A stretch of DNA of 64,000 nt. Source: Bradyrhizobium diazoefficiens. GTDB lineage: Bacteria > Pseudomonadota > Alphaproteobacteria > Rhizobiales > Xanthobacteraceae. Positions 1 through 10,600 of this stretch are shown here, in pieces. Made by a program: the position numbers and the translations under genes. The stretch covers positions 372,001 through 436,000 of the forward strand of contig NZ_CP067102.1 in assembly GCF_016616885.1 (NCBI RefSeq). The letters run 5' to 3'. Every line of letters starts with the position of its first letter. Within the stretch, counting starts at the first letter, position 1. The notes beneath the pieces are model-generated. The model made no database searches and was not told where the DNA came from. It saw only the letters and a program-made list of their open reading frames with translations.

Positions 1-61
1 AATGGCCGCCTCGATCGCCGCGTCGTCGTTGCTGATCTTCCGCGAGGACGCAGGACGATTC
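1..61 (-). pseudogene. Degenerate tandem remnant of the adjacent ~100-aa cassette gene
   Basis: Read on the minus strand directly after the stop of the neighbouring gene, this stretch shows LAEDQ in one frame and NDDAAIEAA in the next. These match LAEDQRND and AIEAA in the intact neighbour. Aligning the two copies, two bases (GC) are missing after the GATCAG that encodes DQ, which breaks the frame. The rest lies outside the window, so the extent of the copy is unknown. It is best read as the scar of a tandem duplication of the cassette. Confidence 0.6.
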
Positions 62-391
62 TCATTTCGATCCGGTCTCTCGTTCGGCTTTGATGGCGCG
101 ATAACCCCGCTGGCAGAGGACCGAAACCGCAGCTTCGATGGCCCGGTAGTCGTTGCGCTGATCCTCCGCGAGCACGCCGATTTTCACAAAAGCGTCGAGC
201 GTCTGATCGGCGTGCGAGATCACAATGCGCAAACAGCGAGCGCCATTCCGCTGACGCTGGCGATGACGACGCTGACAGTCGCGAACAATCATCCGGTGGT
301 GCGCGAGGCGCTGCATGTCCTTATCAGAGATGTGCGGAATATCAGGTAGCCTCTCTAGCCGCCTCTGGAGCGCTTTCTGCTTCCTGTTCAT
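62..391 (-). CDS. Conserved small cassette protein (partner of the DUF5681-like gene)
   Basis: A 109-aa basic protein of unknown function. Its C-terminal half (GARCLRI, FVKIGVLAEDQRND, AIEAA) is clearly paralogous to the protein encoded near 55.8-56.1 kb. The ATG overlaps the preceding stop as ATGA, implying translational coupling within a three-gene leftward unit. The N-terminus is very rich in Arg/Gln/His, which suggests nucleic-acid contact, but no named domain is recognisable. Such pairs often lie near terminase-like or mobile-element genes; that context is the only functional hint. Confidence 0.7.
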   Translation of the reverse strand: MNRKQKALQRRLERLPDIPHISDKDMQRLAHHRMIVRDCQRRHRQRQRNGARCLRIVISHADQTLDAFVKIGVLAEDQRNDYRAIEAAVSVLCQRGYRAIKAERETGSK

Positions 392-690
392 TTGCGTTGC
401 GACCGGCTGGGCGGTTTCGCCTTCAGGCCGCGCCGCAGCTTCCGCAAGTGATCGGCCACGGCGACATAGCCGAGCGCCCGCAGCAACGGCTCTGCTTCCT
501 CAACCCACTCGCGGTGAGGCTTCGCTTCCATGACGAACCGTTCAACGACCGCGACCTCATCCCAACTCCGCTCGCGCGACACCGCGACCAGATATCCGAT
601 CAACTCTGCGAGCGTCATGATCCCAGAAAGATCATAACCATCACGCTGATCGTGCTGCTCAGCATCAGTGATGATCGGTATCATCGACAT
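388..690 (-). CDS. Hypothetical protein, middle gene of the left cassette
   Basis: A 100-aa protein between the DUF5681-like gene (26-bp overlap upstream) and the 109-aa gene (4-bp ATGA overlap downstream). The overlaps argue that it is translated. It is acidic in the first half and ends in a basic Lys/Arg tail. It has no signal peptide or membrane segment and I do not recognise a family. The paralogous cassette at the right side of the window lacks this gene, so it is a variable component. Confidence 0.6.
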   Translation of the reverse strand: MSMIPIITDAEQHDQRDGYDLSGIMTLAELIGYLVAVSRERSWDEVAVVERFVMEAKPHREWVEEAEPLLRALGYVAVADHLRKLRRGLKAKPPSRSQRK

Positions 691-1117
691 CGATCGCTTT
701 CATGCGTCGGCGGCTAGATGGCGGCAACTCGTTGCCCAACAGCTCGACAGCCTGCCTGAAGTTCGCGACAAAAGTCGTGGCATCAACATCGAGCGTGGCA
801 TTGACGTTAATATCTTTGGGCATCAGGCTCGCGGCGACGCGGATAAACGTGGAGGGATCATTGCGCGCGACACGCTGGATCGCGGCGATTCCTTCGGTTT
901 CCCAGATGGTATGGAAATCCGAAATGAAGGCTTCGGTCAACCGTCGCCGCCGCCCACCGTTGGGATTGCCGCTCTCACCCGGCTTCCATGGCCTCGGGTG
1001 CAAATTAGGATAACCGGGGACTGGGCCGGGCTCACGCGGCTTCGGCTCAGGGCGCAGCGAAGACGATGCTGTAGACCTTCTCTCGCTTAGAGGCCCGGCC
1101 GTGACGACACTGGGCAC
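665..1117 (-). CDS. DUF5681-like protein (terminase small-subunit-like N-terminal motif)
   Basis: A 150-aa protein. Residues about 45-60 carry the KPGESGNPNGGRRRR motif typical of DUF5681 proteins, which are often found next to phage terminase or transposon genes. The following helix-rich part (AFISDFHTIW, IQRVARNDPSTFIRV) matches the right-hand paralogue (LREAYVDDLFAAW, LRQVCQEDPATYLRL). It is the first gene of a leftward overlapping unit. A DNA-recognition role is inferred from the motif and neighbours only. The start is the first ATG; a shorter start is possible. Confidence 0.7.
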   Translation of the reverse strand: MPSVVTAGPLSERRSTASSSLRPEPKPREPGPVPGYPNLHPRPWKPGESGNPNGGRRRRLTEAFISDFHTIWETEGIAAIQRVARNDPSTFIRVAASLMPKDINVNATLDVDATTFVANFRQAVELLGNELPPSSRRRMKAIDVDDTDHH

Positions 1118-1641
1118 GCTCCAGTCTGATCAAATCCTCAGCGGTCAACGGATGGAGGGGAACCTCAATCGCATCTGTGCAAAAAAGGCCGGTTAAAATT
1201 CATCGACACTTTTAGCGACGTGTTGCGCGTACAGCACAGCGACACCGGTTCCACAACTTGAAACTGCATAACTCATTGACCGTTTCCGGATGAGTCACCT
1301 AGCGTTGCTGCCTGTGTCCCGGGTTTCTGACCAGCCGATCAGCGATCTAGTTGAGCGCGCCGACGTCCGGGTGATGAATAGGAATGGGGGCTCCCTATGC
1401 GCGAATGCGCCGGAGCTTTGCCTTGGCTCACGCCGGGCAAGGGGAATGCGGAATGCGTGCGACTGAACTCCAGGCGCGCCATACAAACGGGAACCTTTCC
1501 TCTCCAGTCCAGAACTGAGACGACGTGCCCGGTGACGCCGTGAGCGGCACCCTGCGTCTTGCGGCCAGGCGGTCTTGCTCCTTTGCCGAACATTGGATCA
1601 TTGGCAGCGCGCACTGCGGATATCAGCTTCGCCGGCGCTTG
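1118..1641. other. Intergenic region upstream of the autotransporter
   Basis: About 520 bp between the divergent left cassette and the autotransporter. The autotransporter frame is open from 1525, but the stretch 1525-1641 does not look like a signal sequence and is probably untranslated. A minus-strand frame (1339-1695) overlaps the autotransporter start and is not convincing. No clear promoter, tRNA or terminator was recognised. Confidence 0.5.
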
Positions 1642-4600
1642 ATGAGGGTTTTGCGACAAGCGCACCGCACACTGGGCCTGAAACGCGACCGGCAAGGACT
1701 TGGCGCGATCGGAATTGGCCGTATCGCCGTATGCGGCGGACTGCTGCTGGTCGGTCTGGCCGCCGGACCGGCCGGCGCCGCGGATCGCTTTTGGGATCCG
1801 AGCGGCACGACCGCAGGGCGCGGCGGCGCCGGAGCGTGGGATACGACGTCGTTATTCTGGAGTCCGAACGGCGACGGCGTCAGCGGCCCCTACACGACAT
1901 GGAACAATGCGTCAGTCGACCGCGCCTTCCTTGGTGGCGCCGCGGGCGGCATCGTTACCCTCAACACGGCCATCACCGCAAACAGCCTCGTCTTTGAAAC
2001 GGCCGGCTACACGCTCAACAACAACACGCTGACGCTGTCCGGCGCGACACCGACGATCACCGTCAACTCCAACGTGACCGCGACCATCAACTCCATGCTC
2101 GCCGGTACCGGTGGCCTAACCGTGGCGGGGGGCAATGCCAACAGTACGCTGACCCTGAACGGCGCCAACACGTTCAGCGGCGGCATCAACGTCACCGGGG
2201 GCACACTCGTCGTCAATGGCGACGCGGCGCTTGGCAATGCTGCCAACGGCCTGACGATGGCCGGCGGAACGACCCTCTCCAGCACCGGCGCATTGAACGC
2301 CGGCCGGCTCGTTACGCTCAGCGGTGGCACGGTCACGGTGTCCGGTGCCGGGGTCGGCTCGGTGCGATATACTGGCGCGGGAGGGCTTGCCGTTCAAGGT
2401 GGCGTGACACTCAATAACAATAACAATGACTATACCGGCCAGACCACGACGTCGAATGGCGGCACGGTTTCCTTCACCTCGATCGGCGATCTCGGCGTTG
2501 CGAGCTCGCTCGGCGCGCCGACCACGGTCGCGAATGGCACGGTTGGCGTCAGCGCCTTCGCAGGCGGCAACGGGCTGGCCGTCTATACCGGGAGCGGAAA
2601 CACGTCCAACCGCAACTGGCAAATGACCTCCGACGGCCAGGGTCAGGCCGTCCTGACGAACTCCGGCACAGGTACGCTGACGATCACCGGCAATATCGCC
2701 GCCAGCGGCATCGTTTCGATCCAATTCAACGCACAGACCGCGGATATCGGGCTGCTCGGCATCATCAGCAGCAGCAGCACGCAAACCGTGCTGTTCAACG
2801 GCTCGAGCGCGGCGCGCAGCATCACGCTCGGCGGCAACAATACCTATGCCGGCGCCACCACAATCCAGAACGTCACGGTCAAGGCCAATTCTCTCGCTGA
2901 TACCGGGACTGTAAGCTCGCTTGGCACCGGAACCAGCGGCGGGATCACCATCACCAACGGCAGCCTGACGTATGTCGGCACCGGCGGCAGCAGCAACCGC
3001 GCGATGACGCTTGCGGGCAGCGTCGGCCTTGGCGATAGCGGCACTGGCGGTCTCACCCTCAGTGGCGCGATGACCTTCACGGGGACAGGCAATACCCTGA
3101 CGCTGGGTGGGACTTTTGCAGGCGTGAGCACCCTGTCCGGCGCGCTCACCGGCACCACCAACCTCGCCATGAACGGCGCTGCTGGGAATACCTGGCTCCT
3201 GACCGCCACCAACAACTTCACCGGCACCACCACCGTGAACGGCGGCACGCTGCAGCTCGGCAATGCCCAGGCGCTCGGCCTGGTGCCGCAGGCCCTTGCA
3301 GTCAATGGCGGAACGCTCGACCTTAGCGGCATCAACCTGACCGCGACCACGCTCGCGGGCACCGGCGGCAGCGTGGCGCTGAACGGCGCCAATCTCACGC
3401 TGAACGGCACCACGAGCACCAGCTACGCCGGCAGCCTGACCGGCAATGGCGGCTTCGTCAAAGGCGGCACCGGCACCCTGACGTTGGCCGGCCAGAGCAC
3501 GTATACCGGCAACACCACGGTCAATGGCGGCACGCTGAAGCTCGACTTCTCTCCGGCCGGCGGCGCCACCAGCAACATCCTATCGGCCTCGTCGGCGCTG
3601 AACATGAGCGGCGGCACGCTCAACGTAACTGGCGCGGCGGGCGAAGCGGACACGCAAACCTTCAACGGCTCCAATATTACCGCCGGCAACAACACGATCA
3701 GCGCGACCTCAGGCGGGGGCGGCAGCGTCACCGTCAATCTCGGCCCCATCAGTCACACCGGCGGTCTCGTCAACTTCATCCTGCCCGGCAGCGGCAACAT
3801 CACCACCAGCAATGCGACGCTGGGCGGCTGGGCTACGGTCAACAGCACGGATTATGCGCAGGTCGTCGGCGGCAACATCACGGCGTTCACGGCGTATGCG
3901 AACAAAGATAACGCCGCCACCTGGGTGGGCGGCGACGTCGTCAGCGACGCCGGCGGCGCCGCCAACACGCCCTATTTCGGCACGGTCAGCAGCAATGTGC
4001 AGCTCGGCGGACTGAAGTACACAGCCAACGCCAATTCTACCGTGACGATCGCCGCCGGCAACACGCTCGGCGTCGACGGCACCATCATCGTGGCGCCCTC
4101 GGTCGGCAGTTCGAACCAGACCATCACCGGCGGATCGCTGACCGGCGCTGCCGGCGGCGGCACGCTTGGCGTGCTGCAGAACGGCACCGGCAACTTCACC
4201 ATTTCCTCGACCATCACCGACAATGGCGGCGCGGTCGGCTTCACCAAGGCCGGCACCGGGCTGGTGACACTGAACAACAACAACAGCTACACCGGCGTTA
4301 CGACCGTGAGCGGCGGCACGCTGTCGGTCACCAGCATCGGCAATGGCGGAACGAACAGCGCCATCGGCGCCTCCTCCGCGGCGTCTTCCAACCTGGTGAT
4401 CGAAAGCGGCACGCTGAGCTATAACGGCGCGACCGCCACCACCAACCGCGGCTTCACGCTCGTCAATGGCGGCGCCTCGCGGGCGATCGACGTCGCAGGC
4501 GCGACCAACCTGACCTTCACAGGTTTGGTCACCAGCCCGGACGACGCCGGCCTCACCAAGACCAACACCGGCACCCTGACGCTCGCCAACGGCGGCAACA

Positions 4601-7600
4601 ACTATGTCGGCGCGACCACAGTCAGCGGCGGTGTTCTCTCGGTCAATACGCTGGCCAATGGCGGAAGTGTCAGCGGCATCGGCGCCTCCAGCAGCAACTC
4701 AAGCAACCTGGTCCTCGGGACCGGCGGCACGCTGCAATATACCGGCACCACCGCGAGCAGCGACCGCGGCTTCACGCTCAGTGGCGGTGTGGGAGCGATC
4801 GACGTCAGCAACGTCGCCAGCATTCTGACTCTGAGCGGTACCGCGCTCGGCTCCGGCAGTCTGAACAAGCAGGGCGCTGGCGCGCTGGTGCTGTCGGGCA
4901 CCAATACCTATACCGGCGGTACGAACGTGAGCGGCGGCACGCTGCGCGCCGGCTCGACCCAGGCATTCGGCGATCCGACCTCGAACGGAACGACGGTCGC
5001 GAGCGGTGCCACGCTGGACCTCAACGGCTTCAACAACACGCTGACTTCGCTGAGCGGCGCCGGAAACGTGACGTTGGGCGCGGCGACGCTGACGATCAGC
5101 AGCAATGGCGGCAGCTTCTCGGGCGCCATCAGCGGCACCGGCGGACTGGCGAAGACTGGTGGCGGGACGCAGATCCTGAGCGGCTGCAATAGCACCTATA
5201 CCGGCGCGACCACCATCAGCGGCAGCACCGTTCTGAGCGTCGACTGCCTGGCGAATGGCGGGCAGCCGAGCGCGATCGGCGCGTCAACCAATGCCTCCGC
5301 CAACCTCGTTCTCAACTCTGCCACGCTGAAGTACACCGGCGGCAGCGTGACCACCGACCGCGGGATCACGCTCCAGGGGACTAGCGCAATCATCGTAGAC
5401 GATGGCAACAGCTCCACGACCTCCGTCCTCGAATTCACGGGCAACGTGGTCGGCGGCGGAAGCCTGATCAAACAAGGTTCCGATACGCTGGCGCTGTCCG
5501 GCACCAACACCTACAGTCACACGACCGTGAGCGCCGGCACGCTGCGAGCCGGCTCCACGCAGGCGATCGGCGCCGCAACCATGGCGGTAGCTTCCGGCGC
5601 GACGCTTGATCTCAACGGGTTCAGCAACACGGTTTCCGCGCTTTTCGGGGCCGGCAACGTGACGCTGGGCTCTGGCACGTTGACCATCAACGGCGGCGGG
5701 GGAACATTCAGCGGCGCGATCAGCGGCACCGGCGGACTGACGAAGACTGGCGGCGGGACACAGATTCTGACCGGTTGCAACAACAGCTATACCGGGGCGA
5801 CCACGATCAGTGGCGGCGGGACGCTGAGCGTCGACTGTCTCGCCAATGGCGGCAGCAACAGCGGCCTCGGCGCCTCCGGCGCAGTGGCGGGCAATCTCGT
5901 GCTGAATAACGGCACGCTGACGTACACGGGCGCGGGCGGAGCCGCCGGCACGACCGATCGGTCGTTCACGCTCGGCCCGTCCGGCGGCACACTTGACGCT
6001 TCCGGCACCGGAGCGGTGACCTTCACCGGGGCCGGCCCGATCGCGTTCAGCAGCGCCAACACCGCGCAAATGCTGACATTGACCGGTACAAATACCGGCA
6101 ATAACGGCCTCGCCGCGCAGATCACCGACAATGGCACCGGCAAGACGTCGCTCATCAAAGCCGGGATAGGAACTTGGATCCTCAATAACGCGAACAGCAC
6201 CTACACCGGCGTGACCAGCATCAACGGCGGTGTGCTCGGCGTCAGCCATCTCGCCAACGGCGGTCAGGCCAGCTCGATCGGCGCCTCGTCAAGTGCCGCC
6301 TCCAACCTCGTCATCGGCAACAATTCGGTGCTGCGCTACACCGGCACCGGCGACAGCACTGATCGCCTGTTCACGCTCGCGGCCGGCACCTCCGCGATCG
6401 AATCCTCCGGCACCGGAGCGATCAATTTCACCAACACCGCGGCGATCACCTATTCGGGCAGCGGCACGCGCACGATCGGCTTGGGCGGCACCAATACCTC
6501 CTTCAACACCATGGGTGCGACGATCACCGACGGTCCAGGCGGCGCCACCACGCTGTCCAAGAGCGGCACCGGCACCTGGGTCTTGACCGGGAACAACACC
6601 TACACCGGCAACACCGTCATCAACGACGGCAATCTGATGATCGGCAATGGCGGGACCAGCGGCAATGCCGGTGCCGGCAACGTCATCGTCAACTCCGCCA
6701 CCTCGACGCTGTCGTTCAATCGCAGCGACACCTTCAATTTCAACGGCACGCTGAGCGGACCCGGCTCGATCGCGCAGATCGGCACCGGCACCACCGTGCT
6801 CACCTCCGCCAGCAACAACATCGGCAATACCAGCATCAGCGCCGGCACGCTGCAGGTCAACGGCGGCCTTACCACGGCTACGATCGGCATGACCGGCACC
6901 TCGACGCTGACGGTCAACGGCACGGTGCAGGCGACAGGTGCTGCACCGGCGGCCTTGACCGGCGATGGCGGCGCCAGCACGATCAATATCGCTGCGGGAG
7001 GAATCCTGCGCGCCAACGGCAATCTCGGCGATGGCAATGATACGCTCAATCTCACCGGCACGCTGGACACCGGCGCCGGCACTCTCAACATGGGCGCCGG
7101 CAACGACACCGTCGTGCTCAATGATCCCGCGGTGCTCAGCGGTACCGGCGTCGACAGCGGCGCCGGCACCAACACGTTGCAGGTGAACAACGCCGCGGCG
7201 CGCACGCTCGATGCATCGCAAATCAATTCGTTCCAGATACTAATCAAGCAGAACAACGGCACGCTGACGCTGACCGGCAACAACAATTTCTCCGCGGGCA
7301 CCACCATCCAGGCCGGCACCCTGCAGATCGGCAATGGCGGCGCGTCCGGCACGCTCGGCAGCGGCGACGTGCTTAACAACGGTGCACTCGTCTTCAACCG
7401 CACCGGCACGCTCACGATGACCGGCGCGATCTCCGGCGGCGGTGCGGTGAACCAGATCGGCGGCGGCACGACCATCCTGTCCGGCAATAACAGCTACACC
7501 GGCGCGACCACCGTCGCGGCCGGCACGCTCATCGTCAACGGCGACCAGACCGCGGCGACCGGGGCCACGACAGTCGCGAGCGGGGCAACGCTCGGCGGCA

Positions 7601-10600
7601 GCGGCATCATCGGCGGCGGTGTCACGATCGCGAACGGCGCGACGCTAGCGCCCGGCGACGTCGGCAACGCGCCGGGAACGCTCACAATCAAGCAGAATCT
7701 GACGCTGAACAGCGGCTCGGTCACAAACGTCAATTTCGGTCAGGCGAACGTGGTCGGCGGACCCTTGAACGACCATATCATTGTCGGTGGCAACCTGACT
7801 CTCGCCGGCACGCTCAACGTCTCGACGACGCCCGGCGGCTCGTTCAGCCCCGGTCTCTACCGGGTCATGAGCTACAACGGCATCCTGACGAACAACGGCC
7901 TTGCGATCGGGACGATACCATCGCCGAACTTCTTCCTGCAGACCTCGGTGGCGAACCAGGTCAACCTGGTCAACACGTCGGGCCTGACGCTGAACTTCTG
8001 GGACGGCAATGCCGGTCCGAAGAACGACGGTGTGATCAACGGGGGTAACGGCGTCTGGCAGAACTCTGCGGGCAACGACAACTGGACCACGATCTCGGGA
8101 TCGCCGAACGCACCGTTCACCGACGCGGCGTTTGCGGTGTTTGCCGGGACCGGCGGCAACGTCACGGTCGACAACAGCCTTGGCCAGGTCAGCGCTTCAG
8201 GCATGCAGTTCGCGGCCAATGGCTATCATCTCTCCGGCGGTTCAATCCTGCTGGCCGGCGCCCCTGACTCGGTCATCCGGGTCGGCGACGGCACGGCGGC
8301 GGGCGCAAGCTTCATCGCGACCATCGACAATGTGCTTGATGGCAACACCCGGCTGGTCAAGACCGACCTCGGCACCCTGGTGCTGAACGGCGCCAACACC
8401 TACACCGGCGGCACCGCGATGAACGGCGGCACCGTGCAAGTTTCGAACGATGCCAATCTCGGTGCGGCCGGGGCGGGGCTGTCCTTTGATGGCGGCACGC
8501 TGCGGAACACGGCTGCGATGAGCACGGCACGTGCGGTCACCCTCAACGGCGGAGGCGGCACCTTCCAGACCGACGGCGACCTTTCGGTGTCGACCGCGAT
8601 CGGCGGCGCCGGCGGGCTGACCAAGACCGGTGTGGCCACACTGACGCTGACCGGCGACGGCACCTATACCGGCGGCACCACCATCTCGGCCGGCACGCTG
8701 CAACTCGGTAACGGCGGCACCTCGGGCTCGGTCCTCGGCGACATCGTCAACAACAGCGCGCTGGCCTTCAACCGCTCCGATACGTTCACTCTGCCCGGCG
8801 CCATCTCCGGCACCGGCGCGGTGTCGCAGATCGGCAGCGGCAACACGGTTCTGACCGGCAACAGCACCTATAGCGGCGGCACGACCATTTCCGCCGGCAC
8901 GCTGCAACTCGGCAATGGCGGCACCTCCGGCTCGATTGCCGGCAATGTGCTCAACAACGCCGTGCTCGCCTTCAACCGCTCCGACAGCCTCACCTTCGCC
9001 GGCCTGATTTCCGGCACCGGCGCGGTGAACCAGATCGGCAGCGGCACCACCATCCTGACCGCCAACAACAGCTATACCGGCCCGACCACGGTCTCTACTG
9101 GGACGCTCATCGTCAACGGCGACCAGAGCGCGGCCACAGGGCCGACGTTCGTCGGCAGCGGCGGCACGCTGGGCGGCATCGGCACGATCGGCGGCAGCGT
9201 CGCGGTCGCGGATGGCGCGATCAATCCGGGTAACCCGGGCAACGTCCCGGGCACCCTGACCATCCAGAACAACCTGTCGCTCGCCAGCAATTCGACCCTG
9301 AACTACAATTTCGGTCAGGCCAACGTGGTGGGCGGGGCGTTGAACGACCTCACCATCGTCAAGGGCAACCTGACGCTTGACGGCACGATCAACGTGACGG
9401 CCACCGCCGGCAGCAGCTTCGACGCAGGCATCTACCGCGTCATCAGCTACAGCGGCGGCCTGACGGATAATGGCCTGCAAACGGGCACGATCCCGTCGCC
9501 AAACTACTTCGTCCAGACCTCGGTCGCCAACCAGGTCAACCTGGTCAATACCGCAGGCCTGACGTTGAATTTCTGGGACGGCAATGCCGGGCCGAAGTTC
9601 AACAATGCTGTCAACGGCGGCAACGGCGTCTGGCAAAATTCCGCGGGCAATGACAACTGGACGACGATCGCAGGCGACATCAACGCGCCGTTCACGAATG
9701 CGGCGTTTGCGATCTTCGCTGCCACGCCCGGCACCGTCACGGTCGACAACAGCCTCGGCCAGGTCTCGGCTTCCGGCATGCAGTTCGCCTCCAATGGCTA
9801 TCATCTGGTCGGCGGCGAGATCGCGCTGGCGGGCTCGCCGTCCTCGATCATCCGCGTCGGCGACGGCACGGCGCCCGGCGCAAGCTACGTCGCCACCATC
9901 GACAACGTGCTGAGCGGCAACACGCAGCTGGTCAAGACCGATCTCGGCACGCTGGTTCTGAACGGGATCAACACCTACACGAACGGCGCCGCAATCAACG
10001 GCGGTACCTTGCGCATCTCGCAGGATGCCAATCTCGGCGCGGCGAGTGGTGGCCTCGCTCTCGACGGCGGCACGCTGCAGAACACGGCCGAGTTCACCAG
10101 CGCACGCGGAGTGACCATCGGCGCCGCCGGCGGCACGTTCCAGACCGATGCGGATCTCACGCTCTCCAGCCTGATCTCGGGCGCGGGCTCGCTGACCAAG
10201 ACCGGCAATGCCACCCTCGTCCTCAACGGCAACAACGCCTACGCCGGCCCCACCACCATCTCGGCCGGCACGCTGATCGTTAGCGGCGATCAGTCCGCGG
10301 CAACGGGGCTCACCACCGTCAGCAACGGCGCGATTCTCGCTGGCACAGGTACACTCGGCGGCAGCCTCACAGTAGCCAGCGGCGGCGCCATCAATCCAGG
10401 CAATATCGGCACGCCGGGAACGCTGACAGTCAATGGCGACCTCGCCCTCAGCTCGGGCTCAGTGCTGAACTACCGGTTCGGGCAGGCCAATGTAGTCGGC
10501 GGTGCGCTGAACGACCTCGTCAACGTGCACGGTAGTCTCACGCTTGATGGCACGCTGAACGTCAGCGTCCCTGCCGGTGGCACCTTCGGCCCCGGCATCT

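Noticed and set aside
1525..1641. Longer autotransporter start with an extra 39-residue N-terminus
   Set aside because: The extra part is not signal-like and has no ribosome-binding site; ATG 1642 gives a normal signal sequence.
1339..1695. 118-aa minus-strand frame upstream of the autotransporter
   Set aside because: It overlaps the autotransporter signal sequence on the opposite strand, and no motif or start context supports it.
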